DNA from: a bacterium M00.F.Ca.ET.205.01.1.1
GTDB taxonomy: Bacteria > Pseudomonadota > Alphaproteobacteria > Rhizobiales > Rhizobiaceae
Reading direction: 5' to 3'
Assembly (NCBI GenBank): GCA_004791255.1
Contig: SRUQ01000007.1
Location: 186,001 to 250,000 of the forward strand
DNA length: 64,000 nucleotides
The notes below the pieces were generated by a model. It worked only from the letters and a program-made list of their open reading frames with translations. It did no database searches and was not told the DNA's origin. The first letter of the stretch is position 1, and the number at the start of each line of letters is the position of its first letter. A program made the translations under genes and the position numbers. This document shows positions 32,554-41,507 of this stretch, one piece after another.

Positions 32554-35199
32554 ATGCGCACCGATACCGGCCATGTCTTCAAGCTCGAAGACTATCGCCC
32601 CAGCGACTATCTCATTCCGGAAACGAAGCTTGATTTCCGTCTTTCTCCCGAGGCCACGACAGTTGTCGCCAGGCTGACGGTCGAACGCCGCCAGGGAGTA
32701 GCAGCTTCGGCACCGCTGGTGCTGGACGGCGACGGGCTGACGCTCAGGCGCATCGAGATCAACGGCGCGAAAGCAAAGCCCGCCGATTTTGTCGCCACAT
32801 CAGATCAGTTGACCATCGCCAAGCCGCCGGTTGCCAACCGATTCGAACTGCTCATCGAGACCGAACTGATGCCCTCGGGCAACGAGGCGCTGATGGGTCT
32901 CTACCGGTCCAGCAATGTCTATTGCACGCAATGCGAGGCCGAGGGCTTCCGCCGCATCACCTATTTCCTCGATCGTCCGGACATACTGTCGGTCTACACG
33001 GTGCGCATCGAAGCACACCGCGACGCGGCGCCGCTTCTGCTCTCCAATGGCAATCCGGTCGACAAGGGCAACCTCGCCGACGGCTGGCATTATGCCGTCT
33101 GGCATGACCCTTTCCCCAAGCCGTCCTATCTGTTCGCGCTGGTGGCGGGCAATCTCGGCAAGGTCGCCGACAGCTTCGTCACTCTGTCCGGCCGCAATGT
33201 CGAGCTTGGCATCTATGTCGAGCCTGGCAAGGAGCAGCTCGCCGGTTACGCCATGGATGCGCTGAAGCGGTCGATGACCTGGGACGAACAAGCGTTCGGC
33301 CGCGAATACGACCTCGACGTGTTCAACATCGTCGCCGTGTCCGATTTCAACATGGGCGCGATGGAGAACAAGGGCCTAAACATATTCAACGATAAATATG
33401 TGCTGGCCGACCAGGACACCGCGACGGATGCCGATTTCGCCAATATCGAGGCGATCATCGCGCATGAGTATTTCCACAATTGGACTGGCAACAGAATAAC
33501 TTGCCGCGACTGGTTCCAGCTTTGCCTGAAGGAAGGGTTGACCGTCTTCCGCGACCATGAATTCTCCGCCGACCAGCGCTCTCGGGCGGTCAAGCGCATC
33601 GCCGAGGTCCGCACGTTGCGCGCGCACCAATTCCCCGAGGACCAGGGACCGCTGGCGCATCCGGTGCGGCCGCGCCGCTATCGCGAGATCAACAATTTCT
33701 ACACGGCGACCGTCTACGAAAAGGGTTCCGAGGTGGTGCGCATGATCCGCACCATTCTTGGCCCGGAGAATTTCCGCGCCGGCATGGACCTCTATTTCGA
33801 GCGGCATGACGGCGACGCGGCGACGATCGAGGATTTCCTGAAAGTGTTCGAGGCAGTATCCGGCCGCGACCTGTCGCAGTTCGCGCTTTGGTACCACCAG
33901 GCCGGCACGCCCAACCTCACGGTCAGTTCGGCCTACAATGCGGGGACAAGAGAGTTCACGCTCGAAATCGAGCAGTCGGTGCCGCCGACACCGTCCGAAA
34001 GCCGCAAGCGGCTGATGCACATCCCGCTTTCCTTCGGCCTTGTTGGGGCCGGCGGCAAACCCGTGGACTATGCAGGGGTCGACGGCGCCCATGTCGAGGA
34101 CGGCGTCATCCACGTCCGCAAGCGCCGCCACACGGTGCGCTTCTCGGGCGTGGCCGAACGGCCCGCTGTGTCGCTCAACCGTGGCTTCTCGGCGCCGATA
34201 ACGCTTTCGGTCGAGCAGAAGGCCGATGATCAGTTCTTCCTGGCTGGCCATGACAGCGACAGCTTCTCGCGCTGGCAGGCCTTCAACACGCTGCTCACCG
34301 ATGCGCTGATCGCAGCCGTCCGCCAGATTACAGGCGGCGAACCGCCGAACTTCAGCACAAGGCTGGCCGAGCTAGCCGGCAGGATCGCTGGCGACGAAGC
34401 GCTGGAACCGGCCTATCGGGCGCTGGCGCTGGCGTTGCCCGGAGAGGCCGACATCGCCCGCGACATCGGCGGGAATATCGACCCCGATGCCATCTTCGCC
34501 GGCCGCCAGGCGCTGGCGCTGGCAATCGCAGGCGCCAACAAGGACACATTCGCGGCCTTCTACGCCGGGCTTGCCGACAAAGGTCCCTTCAGCCCTGACG
34601 CCGCCGATGCGGGACGGCGGGCGCTGCGCAACATCCTGCTCGACTATCTCGCCCTGCTGCCGGGTGGCGCCGGGCTTGCCACAAGGCATTTCGGTGCGGC
34701 CACCAACATGACCGACCGTGCCGCGGCATTGACTGTATTGGCGCACCGCCATTCCGCTTCCGCCGAGGCCACGGAAGCGCTGGCCACGTTCGAGGCCAAA
34801 TACGGCAGTGATGCGCTGGTGATGGACAAATGGTTCCAGATCCAGGCCGGCGTCCCAGGCCCGCGGACGGTCGAGACCGTTCAAGCCCTGACCGCCCATC
34901 CTGCCTTCTCGATGGCCAACCCGAACCGGGTGCGCTCGCTGATCGGCACATTCGCCAGCGCCAATCAGACCGGCTTCCACCGCGCCGATGGTGCTGGCTA
35001 CCGGCTCTTTGTGCAGACGGTGCTCGAGGTCGAAAAGCGCAACCCGCAAGTCGCGGCGAGGCTGGCGACGGCGCTGAGGTCATGGCGTTCACTGGAGCCC
35101 GGCCGGCAGGCCAAAGCCAGGGAAGCGCTGCTTTCGATCGCCAACGCCGAAAACCTGTCGGCGGATTTGCGCGACATTGTCGAACGAACCTTGGCCTAG
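32554..35199 (+). CDS. pepN: aminopeptidase N
   Basis: An 881-residue zinc metallopeptidase of family M1 that removes N-terminal residues from peptides in the cytoplasm. The substrate-recognition motif is GAMENKGLNIFN. The zinc site is HEYFHNWTGNR...KEGLTVF, giving His304, His308 and Glu327 with catalytic Glu305. The DRPD segment (FLDRPDILSVYTVRIEA) and the alpha-helical C-terminal domain typical of the E. coli-type enzyme are present. Length matches the family (about 870-890). It diverges from the DMT transporter leader ORF, with a 151-bp gap between the starts, and is followed by a hairpin. Confidence 0.95.
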   Translation: MRTDTGHVFKLEDYRPSDYLIPETKLDFRLSPEATTVVARLTVERRQGVAASAPLVLDGDGLTLRRIEINGAKAKPADFVATSDQLTIAKPPVANRFELLIETELMPSGNEALMGLYRSSNVYCTQCEAEGFRRITYFLDRPDILSVYTVRIEAHRDAAPLLLSNGNPVDKGNLADGWHYAVWHDPFPKPSYLFALVAGNLGKVADSFVTLSGRNVELGIYVEPGKEQLAGYAMDALKRSMTWDEQAFGREYDLDVFNIVAVSDFNMGAMENKGLNIFNDKYVLADQDTATDADFANIEAIIAHEYFHNWTGNRITCRDWFQLCLKEGLTVFRDHEFSADQRSRAVKRIAEVRTLRAHQFPEDQGPLAHPVRPRRYREINNFYTATVYEKGSEVVRMIRTILGPENFRAGMDLYFERHDGDAATIEDFLKVFEAVSGRDLSQFALWYHQAGTPNLTVSSAYNAGTREFTLEIEQSVPPTPSESRKRLMHIPLSFGLVGAGGKPVDYAGVDGAHVEDGVIHVRKRRHTVRFSGVAERPAVSLNRGFSAPITLSVEQKADDQFFLAGHDSDSFSRWQAFNTLLTDALIAAVRQITGGEPPNFSTRLAELAGRIAGDEALEPAYRALALALPGEADIARDIGGNIDPDAIFAGRQALALAIAGANKDTFAAFYAGLADKGPFSPDAADAGRRALRNILLDYLALLPGGAGLATRHFGAATNMTDRAAALTVLAHRHSASAEATEALATFEAKYGSDALVMDKWFQIQAGVPGPRTVETVQALTAHPAFSMANPNRVRSLIGTFASANQTGFHRADGAGYRLFVQTVLEVEKRNPQVAARLATALRSWRSLEPGRQAKAREALLSIANAENLSADLRDIVERTLA

Positions 35200-35204
35200 G
35201 AAGA

Positions 35205-35230
35205 GCGATCTCCCCACGCGGGGAGATCGC
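35205..35230 (+). terminator. hairpin after pepN
   Basis: A perfect 11-bp stem GCGATCTCCCC / GGGGAGATCGC with an ACGC loop, starting five bases after the pepN stop. T-rich sequence follows only further on (TTATTTTATT at 35241-35250). Its CTCCCC...GGGGAG core resembles the palindromic repeat at 17829, so it may be a small relative of that repeat used as terminator. Confidence 0.65.
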
Positions 35231-35376
35231 CGTTTCAGCGTTATTTTATTCGATTTTTAATCTTTTTTCGTCCGACCACTGGACAAGGCGAATCACGTTT
35301 GATTCTTTACTGACGATTCGGACGTGCGGCGTTTGCCGGATCATCAAGCATAGGCAGAAATCGGGGAGTGCCATTT

Positions 35377-37698
35377 ATGGCGAAGGCGGACGCGTGGGGC
35401 GCGCCCGGTGGGACGGCTTTTGCGCGGCGCGAGACGCGCAGCGACGGCCTTGCCGGGAATACGCGGCTCATCGCCGAACCGGCCTACAAGCGGCTTCTGG
35501 CGGCCGAACCGCTTTTGCGCCGGTCGATACCGGCCCTGATCATCATCTTCCTGATCGTCATCGCGGCGCTGCGGGTGCTGTCGCTGATGAACGAGCGCGA
35601 CGATGTCGAACGCGATGCCAAGGCGATCCTGACGCTGGCAGCGGGTCAGCTGGCCAGTTCGCTCGCCACCACCTCCGGCACGCTGCCGGGAGCCACGCAG
35701 GACCTGTTGGAGACCACCAGTCGGCAGGGTGCGATGGGCCGCAGCCATGTGCTTCTCATCACCGACAGCGCCTTCAGGATCACCGCGGTGACACCGCGCT
35801 CCGTGCCCTGGCAAGGCCATTCGCTCGACGGCCTGGTCCAGGGCGGCCAGCCGCTGTTCATGTTCGGCGACCGCGCCGGCGTCATGGAGGTCAGTATCGG
35901 CGGGCAGGACTGGTATGCCGCCGTCAGCCTGGCCAAGGACAGCAAGGGAGCAGCGGCCGCGCTGGTGCCGCAGGAAGCGGTGTTCGACACATGGCGCAAG
36001 ACCGTCTCGCTCAACGTTACCTTGTTCGTGCTGACGGCCGGCGTGCTGATCATCATACTCTACGCCTATTTCGGCCAGGCGGCGCGCGCGCAGGCGGCCG
36101 ACCGCATCTACCTGGAAGCGCATCAGCGCATCGACATGGCCCTGGTGCGCGGCCGCTGCGGCCTGTGGGACTGGGACATGGTGCGCGGCAAGATGTACTG
36201 GTCGCGCTCGATGTACGACATGCTCGGCTATGAGCCCTGCGACACGATGCTGTCCTTCGGCGAGGTCGACGAGATCATCCACCCTGAGGATGGCGACTTG
36301 TTCGAGCTCGCCAACAGGATCGTCGCCCGCGAGATCGACCATATCGACCAGGTGTTCCGTATGCGGCATGCCGATGGCCAGTGGGTGTGGATGCGGGCTC
36401 GCGCCCAGGTCATGGATCCGGAGGCGCCGGAGATCCAGTTGATCGGCATTGCCGTCGACGTCACCGAGCAGCGCCATCTGGCGCTGCGTTCCGAAGCCGC
36501 CGACCTTCGGCTCAGAACCGCGATCGAGAACATCACCGAATCCTTCGTGCTGTGGGATTCGACACAGCGGCTGATCATGTGCAATTCGAAGTACCAGCAG
36601 GACAACGGGCTGTCGGACCGTGACGTGATGCCGGGTGTGATGCGCACGGCACTGGAAGAACGCATGCTTGCCTTTGCTTCCGAGCGGCGACTTGCCAACA
36701 CCAACGGACCGCAAGGCGGCGCAACTTTCGAGCGGCAGCTGGCCGACGGCCGCTGGCTGCAGGTCAACGAACTCAGGACCAGGGACGGCGGCACGGTCTC
36801 GGTGGGGTCCGATATCACCCAGATCAAGCTGCACCAGGAAAAGCTGGTCGACAGCGAACGGCGGCTGATGGCGACGATCCACGATCTCAGCCTCGCCCGC
36901 CGCGCCGAAGAAGAGCGCGCCCGCGAACTGGTCGAGCTCAACCGCATGTACATGAAGGAGACCGAGCGAGCCGAAGCGGCAAACCGGGCCAAGTCCGAGT
37001 TCCTGGCCAACATGTCACACGAATTGCGCACGCCGCTCAACGCCATCATCGGTTTCTCCGAGCTGATGGAACAAGGGCTGTTCGGCCCGCTCGGCTCGGA
37101 GCGCTACGAAGAATACGCCACCGACATCAACAGCAGCGGCAAATACCTGCTCGGCGTCATCAACGACATTCTCGACATGTCCAAGATCGAGGCCGGCCAG
37201 TTCTCGCTCGATCGCGAAGAGATCGATCTCGGGCCGCTGATCAGCGAGACCGTCCGCGTCGTCTCGCTGCAAGCGGCGCAGAAGGCGATCGCGGTGGAGA
37301 CGCGCATCGCCGAGGCGCTGACGCTGATCGCCGACCGCCGCGCGATCAAACAGATCGTCATCAACCTTCTGTCCAACGCGGTGAAATTCACCGGCCAGGG
37401 CGGCCACATATCGGTTCGGGCCCGCAACACGTCAGGCGCGCTGGTGCTGACCATAGAGGACAATGGCTGCGGCATTCCGAAGGAAGCACTCGGCAAGCTC
37501 GGGCGTCCGTTCGAACAGGTGCAGAACCAGTTCTCCAAGAACCATGCCGGATCCGGGCTTGGCCTCGCCATCTCGCGCTCGCTGGCCGAACTGCAAGGCG
37601 GCGCGCTGAAGATCCGCTCGACCGAAGGTGTCGGCACCATCGTGTCGGTACGCATTCCGGTGAAGAAGGCAACCCCGGCGGTCAGGGTCGCGGCTTAG
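35377..37698 (+). CDS. pleC: PleC/DivJ-type PAS sensor histidine kinase
   Basis: A 773-residue membrane kinase. Two transmembrane helices (IPALIIIFLIVIAALRVL and VTLFVLTAGVLIIILYAYF) flank a periplasmic domain of about 140 residues. Two PAS domains follow (GLWDWDMVRGKMYWSRSMYDMLGYEP; ESFVLWDSTQRLIMCNSKYQQ), then HisKA with ANMSHELRTPLNAIIGF (phospho-acceptor His548), GSERYEEYATDINSSGKYLLGVINDILDMSKIEAG, and the ATPase with N and G boxes (LLSNAVKF, GCGIPKEALGKLGRPFEQ, GSGLGLAISRSL). The helix after the H-box is typical of the PleC/DivJ/PdhS group acting on DivK. As I recall, Sinorhizobium pleC has a similar neighbourhood (glnE, two-component genes, degP, cycHJKL). The ATG at 35377 has GGGGAG eight bases upstream; a GTG lies three codons earlier. 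Confidence 0.78.
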   Translation: MAKADAWGAPGGTAFARRETRSDGLAGNTRLIAEPAYKRLLAAEPLLRRSIPALIIIFLIVIAALRVLSLMNERDDVERDAKAILTLAAGQLASSLATTSGTLPGATQDLLETTSRQGAMGRSHVLLITDSAFRITAVTPRSVPWQGHSLDGLVQGGQPLFMFGDRAGVMEVSIGGQDWYAAVSLAKDSKGAAAALVPQEAVFDTWRKTVSLNVTLFVLTAGVLIIILYAYFGQAARAQAADRIYLEAHQRIDMALVRGRCGLWDWDMVRGKMYWSRSMYDMLGYEPCDTMLSFGEVDEIIHPEDGDLFELANRIVAREIDHIDQVFRMRHADGQWVWMRARAQVMDPEAPEIQLIGIAVDVTEQRHLALRSEAADLRLRTAIENITESFVLWDSTQRLIMCNSKYQQDNGLSDRDVMPGVMRTALEERMLAFASERRLANTNGPQGGATFERQLADGRWLQVNELRTRDGGTVSVGSDITQIKLHQEKLVDSERRLMATIHDLSLARRAEEERARELVELNRMYMKETERAEAANRAKSEFLANMSHELRTPLNAIIGFSELMEQGLFGPLGSERYEEYATDINSSGKYLLGVINDILDMSKIEAGQFSLDREEIDLGPLISETVRVVSLQAAQKAIAVETRIAEALTLIADRRAIKQIVINLLSNAVKFTGQGGHISVRARNTSGALVLTIEDNGCGIPKEALGKLGRPFEQVQNQFSKNHAGSGLGLAISRSLAELQGGALKIRSTEGVGTIVSVRIPVKKATPAVRVAA

Positions 37699-37763
37699 CT
37701 CTAAGAGCTCCTGCTCGCCGGTGTCGGCGAGAGCCTGACCGCCTTTGACAAAACTATCCATTT

Positions 37764-37778
37764 TATCTATTTTAGATA
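37764..37778. promoter_or_regulatory. candidate operator of the Phd/PemK-type toxin-antitoxin operon
   Basis: The perfect inverted repeat TATCTA-TTT-TAGATA lies 17 bases before the antitoxin ATG, in an AT-rich promoter-like stretch. Phd/YefM antitoxins bind such palindromes to repress their own operon, so this is the likely autoregulatory site. Confidence 0.55.
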
Positions 37779-37794
37779 GATTGAGGGTTTTGTC

Positions 37795-38055
37795 ATGCGG
37801 GTTACATCTACGGAATTCCAACAGAATGTCGGGCGCTTTCAGGACGCCGCCCAGCGTGCTCCGGTCGCAATCACAAAGAATGGCCGGACCCACACGGTAC
37901 TGCTGTCGGCCGCGATGTTCGAGGTGCTGATCAAAGGTCGGGTCGCTCGTCCAGTGGAAGAACTGGACGACGAAACGCTTAACGCCATTGCTGAGAGCAC
38001 CGTTCCGACCGAATATGACGGACTGGACGCAATGCTCAAAGACTGGACCCCGTGA
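37795..38055 (+). CDS. Phd/YefM-type antitoxin
   Basis: An 86-residue protein. Its N-terminal half, MRVTSTEFQQNVGRFQDAAQRAPVAITKNGRTHTVLLSAAMFEVL, is the DNA-binding Phd/YefM fold (FQ..VG......PV.IT.NGR...VL). The acidic C-terminal tail (EELDDETLNAIAESTVPTEYDGLDAML) would cover the toxin. GAGGG lies seven bases before the ATG. The toxin gene overlaps its stop codon as GTGA. The pair sits between the pleC-like gene and glnE. Confidence 0.87.
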   Translation: MRVTSTEFQQNVGRFQDAAQRAPVAITKNGRTHTVLLSAAMFEVLIKGRVARPVEELDDETLNAIAESTVPTEYDGLDAMLKDWTP

Positions 38056-38489
38056 GCCTGCCCAAGCCTGTCCCTGGCCTGGTGATTTCCTATTCATATC
38101 TCTGGGTGAGAGAACACGAAAAGGGTGCGGAGGAAGGGCGCAAAAGCCGGCCATGCGCCATCGTCGCCGCGCGCCGGATCGTAGAGGGTCGTGAGGTCGT
38201 GACGGTGGTTCCGATCACACACTCGCCACCGGCTGATCCGGTTGACGCAATAGAGATGCCCGCGCCCCTCAAGGACTATCTCGGCCTCGATGGGACGCCG
38301 TCATGGATCATCGTGACGGAAACCAATGATTTCCTCTGGCCAGGGCCCGATCTCAGACCTATTGCGGGTCTCAAGCCATCTCGCTTCGATTACGGCATGC
38401 TGCCGCCGCGCTTCTATGCCCACCTGCGCGATCGGATCTTACAAGCTCATGCAAGCCGCGCCCTTCAGCAAATTCAGCGGACAGAATAG
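38052..38489 (+). CDS. PemK/MazF-like toxin partner
   Basis: A 145-residue protein starting at GTG, overlapping the antitoxin TGA (GTGA). The N-terminus VPGLVISYSYLWVREHEKGAEEGRKSRPCAIVAARRIVEGREVVTVVPITHSP follows the PemK/MazF pattern: a first beta strand, then K-x-RPC-x-IV, then PITH. It is longer than typical MazF (about 110) and the fit is moderate. It would be an mRNA interferase countered by the Phd-like protein; that is inferred from context and weak similarity. Its 3' end lies 60 bp from the convergent glnE stop. Confidence 0.72.
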   Translation: MSLPKPVPGLVISYSYLWVREHEKGAEEGRKSRPCAIVAARRIVEGREVVTVVPITHSPPADPVDAIEMPAPLKDYLGLDGTPSWIIVTETNDFLWPGPDLRPIAGLKPSRFDYGMLPPRFYAHLRDRILQAHASRALQQIQRTE

Positions 38490-38549
38490 CTGCGTTGGAT
38501 CGCGGGAGATTCCCATGGCGTCGCCGCCTTCCACAAAATCGGCCGCCGG

Positions 38550-41507
38550 TCACGGCGATCCGGCGCGAAGCAGACGGTCGAAATCCCTTCTGACCTTCCG
38601 CGACGTTTCCTTGAGATGGGCTTCAAGCACACCGAAATCCGGGAGATCGGTGACCGCCAGCAGCAGGTCGGACAAGCCCGGCGGTACGTCGTCGCGCTCG
38701 AACTGGCCGGTCAGGCAAAGCCTGATCATCTGGGTCAGCGCCAGATAGAGCCGATAGGCCTCGCTGAGCTCCTGCCTGACATCGGCGGCGGCGAATTGCG
38801 GCGCGAGGCGCGACAGCACTTCCGCGGTCGCCGTTGCCCTCTTGCCCGGTTCGACGTTGCCGGTGATGACCGCCACCTGGGCGATGAATTCGAGATCGAT
38901 CAGGCCGCCCGGGATCAGCTTGATATCCCAGAGGTCGTGCGGCGGCTTCTCCTGCTCGATCATGGCGCGCATCTCGGAGGCTTCCGCCCTCACCTTTGCC
39001 GCGTCGCGCGGCTGGCCGAGCACTGCCGCAACCTCGGCCTCGACCTCGGCGCAGAGACTGGCGTCGCCGCCGATGGCGCGCGCTCGTGACAGCGCCATGT
39101 GCTCCCAGGTCCAGGCCTCCTGACGCTGGTATTTCTTGAACGAGTCGATGTGGGTGGCCACCGGCCCCTTGTTGCCGGACGGCCGCAGCCGCAGGTCGAG
39201 TTCGTAGAGGACGCCTTCGGCCGTCGGCGCCGAAACCGCCGATATGAGGCGCTGCGTCATGCGCGAATAGTAGTGCGACGGCGCCAGCGGCTTGTCGCCG
39301 TCGGATTCCTCGGCTTCCGCGTCGTGGTCATAGAGCAGGATGAGGTCGACGTCGGAGCCGGCGGTCAGTTCGCGGCTGCCGAGCTTGCCCATGCCGAGCA
39401 GCGAAACCACGCCGCCGGCAATGGTACCGTGACGGGCCGCGAACTCTGCCATCACCGCCTGCAAGGCCGCCGCTATGGTGAGATCGGCGAGATCGGAAAA
39501 GGCGCGGCCGGCGCGGACCGGGTCGATCGAGCCGGCAAGCAGCCGCACGCCGATCAGGAATTTCTGCTCGGAGGCAAAGATGCGCAAGCGGTCGAGCACG
39601 TCTTCATAGGCCCGATCGCCTTCGATAAAGGCGGCAAGCCGCGCCGCCAGATAGGCGCGGTCCGGCAATTCGGTCAGCAGAGCCGGGTCGAGCAGGCCAT
39701 CGAAGACATGCGGCCGGCGCGTGATGATCGCCGCCAGCCGCGGTGCCGCTCCCATGATCGTCGCCATGAGCTTGAGCAGCGCTGGATTGGACTGCAGAAG
39801 CGAAAACAGCTGGATCCCGGCCGGCAGGCCGGCGAGGAACTCGTCAAAACGAACCAGTGCCTCATCGGCGCGGCGCGTCTGGCCGAACGCCTTGAGCAGC
39901 GCCGGCGTCAGTTCGGTCAGCCGTTCACGCGCCTCCGCCGACTGGGTGACGCGATAGCGGCCGAAATGCCAGCCGCGGATGACCCGGCAAATGTCGCTCG
40001 GCCGCTGGAAGCCAAGCCCGTGCAAGGTCCGCAGCGTGTCGGGATCATCGACGTCGCCGGTGAAAACCAGATTGCCGACACCCGCCGAAAGCTCCGGAGC
40101 GGTCTCGAACAGCGCGGCGTAGTGGCGCTCGACCTGCTGCAGCGAGGCGCGGAAGGCCAGCGAGAACGCGGCCGCATCGGCAAAGCCCAGCATGCGGGCA
40201 ATCCGCTCGAGCCCTTCATCGTCTTCCGGCAGCGTGTGCGTCTGCTCATCGGCAACCATCTGGATGTCGTGCTCGACGCGGCGCAGGAACCAGTACTGGC
40301 GGGCGAGCGCGTCGCGGGCGTCTGATGTGATCCAGCCGCGCGCCGCAAGCTGGCCGAGCATCGGCACGGTCTCGCGGCCGCGCAACTCTGGAAAACGGCC
40401 GCCGGCGATAAGCTGCTGCGTCTGCACGAAGAATTCGATCTCGCGGATGCCGCCGCGTCCGAGCTTTACGTTGTGGCCCTTGACCGCGATCTCGCCATGG
40501 CCCTTGTGGGCGTGGATCTGGCGCTTGATCGAATGGACGTCGGCGATTGCCGCGTAGTCCATATATTTGCGCCAGATATAGGGCTGCAACTCCTTGAGGA
40601 AGGCCGCGCCCGCCTTGAGGTCGCCGGCGACCGGGCGCGCCTTGATCATGGCGGCGCGCTCCCAGTTCTGGCCGCGCGCCTCGTAGTAGCGCAGCGCGGC
40701 TTCAACCGGGATCGCCAGCGGTGTCGAACCCGGATCCGGCCGCAGCCTAAGGTCGGTGCGAAAGACATAGCCGTGCTCGGTGCGGTCCTGCAGGATGCGG
40801 ACCAGACGGCGCGTCAGGCGCGAAAACAGCTCCGTGGCATCGAGCGGATCGACAACGGCTGGCGCATCCGGATCGAAGAAGACGACAAGGTCGATATCGG
40901 AGGAAAAATTCAGCTCGTGCGCGCCGAGCTTGCCCATGCCGAGCAGGATCCAGCCCGATTGCTTCGAGGGACTGGCAGGATCGGGCAGTCTGAGCTTGCC
41001 CTGGCCATGCGCGTCGCGCAGCAGGAAGTCGACAGCGGCGCGCGTGCAGGCATCGGCGAGGTCACTCAGCCGCCGCACGGTCAGCGCCGTTTCGGCCTCA
41101 CCGGCAAGATCGGCCAGCGCGATCAGGAAATGCGCCTCGGCCTTCCAAAGCCGCAAGTCCATCATCAAGCCGGATTCCGAGATCGCCTCGGCCAGAGGCG
41201 CCTGGTCGATGGCGGCCCTGATCGCGGCAAGCCGATCCTCGACCGTCTGGTCGAAAAGCCCATCCAGTATTTGAGGCCGGCGGCGCGCCGTGTCGCGCAG
41301 GAAGGGCGACAGGTCGCAGACAGCGGCCAGCAAGTTCTGGATCGCGCCCTTGCCGGCCAGAAATTTGGCCAACCGCGCCAGGCCCTCTTCCCGTGCCGCG
41401 TCGGCGATCTCGGCCAGGTCCTGCCGTGCCCGGACCGCATCGAGAGGAGCAAGGCTTAGCGCCGGCTTCAACAGCCAGTGCGGTGTGGCCGGTTTTGCAC
41501 CCGTCAT
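38550..41507 (-). CDS. glnE: glutamine synthetase adenylyltransferase / deadenylase
   Basis: A 985-residue bifunctional enzyme that adds and removes AMP on glutamine synthetase in response to PII and glutamine. Two nucleotidyltransferase domains are visible, each with the G-x-G-x-x-G-S...D-x-D motif: LGMGKLGAHELNFSSDIDLVVFFD in the N-terminal half and LGMGKLGSRELTAGSDVDLILLYD in the C-terminal half. A PII-uridylyl-transferase-like helical domain follows each. The RKVRRDFDRLL C-terminus is typical. The ATG at 41507 overlaps the stop of the upstream sensor kinase gene (TGATG), so translation is coupled to a two-component operon. Length matches the family. Confidence 0.95.
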   Translation of the reverse strand: MTGAKPATPHWLLKPALSLAPLDAVRARQDLAEIADAAREEGLARLAKFLAGKGAIQNLLAAVCDLSPFLRDTARRRPQILDGLFDQTVEDRLAAIRAAIDQAPLAEAISESGLMMDLRLWKAEAHFLIALADLAGEAETALTVRRLSDLADACTRAAVDFLLRDAHGQGKLRLPDPASPSKQSGWILLGMGKLGAHELNFSSDIDLVVFFDPDAPAVVDPLDATELFSRLTRRLVRILQDRTEHGYVFRTDLRLRPDPGSTPLAIPVEAALRYYEARGQNWERAAMIKARPVAGDLKAGAAFLKELQPYIWRKYMDYAAIADVHSIKRQIHAHKGHGEIAVKGHNVKLGRGGIREIEFFVQTQQLIAGGRFPELRGRETVPMLGQLAARGWITSDARDALARQYWFLRRVEHDIQMVADEQTHTLPEDDEGLERIARMLGFADAAAFSLAFRASLQQVERHYAALFETAPELSAGVGNLVFTGDVDDPDTLRTLHGLGFQRPSDICRVIRGWHFGRYRVTQSAEARERLTELTPALLKAFGQTRRADEALVRFDEFLAGLPAGIQLFSLLQSNPALLKLMATIMGAAPRLAAIITRRPHVFDGLLDPALLTELPDRAYLAARLAAFIEGDRAYEDVLDRLRIFASEQKFLIGVRLLAGSIDPVRAGRAFSDLADLTIAAALQAVMAEFAARHGTIAGGVVSLLGMGKLGSRELTAGSDVDLILLYDHDAEAEESDGDKPLAPSHYYSRMTQRLISAVSAPTAEGVLYELDLRLRPSGNKGPVATHIDSFKKYQRQEAWTWEHMALSRARAIGGDASLCAEVEAEVAAVLGQPRDAAKVRAEASEMRAMIEQEKPPHDLWDIKLIPGGLIDLEFIAQVAVITGNVEPGKRATATAEVLSRLAPQFAAADVRQELSEAYRLYLALTQMIRLCLTGQFERDDVPPGLSDLLLAVTDLPDFGVLEAHLKETSRKVRRDFDRLLRAGSP

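Noticed and set aside
39099..40325. 408-codon plus-strand frame
   Set aside because: Antisense shadow of glnE.
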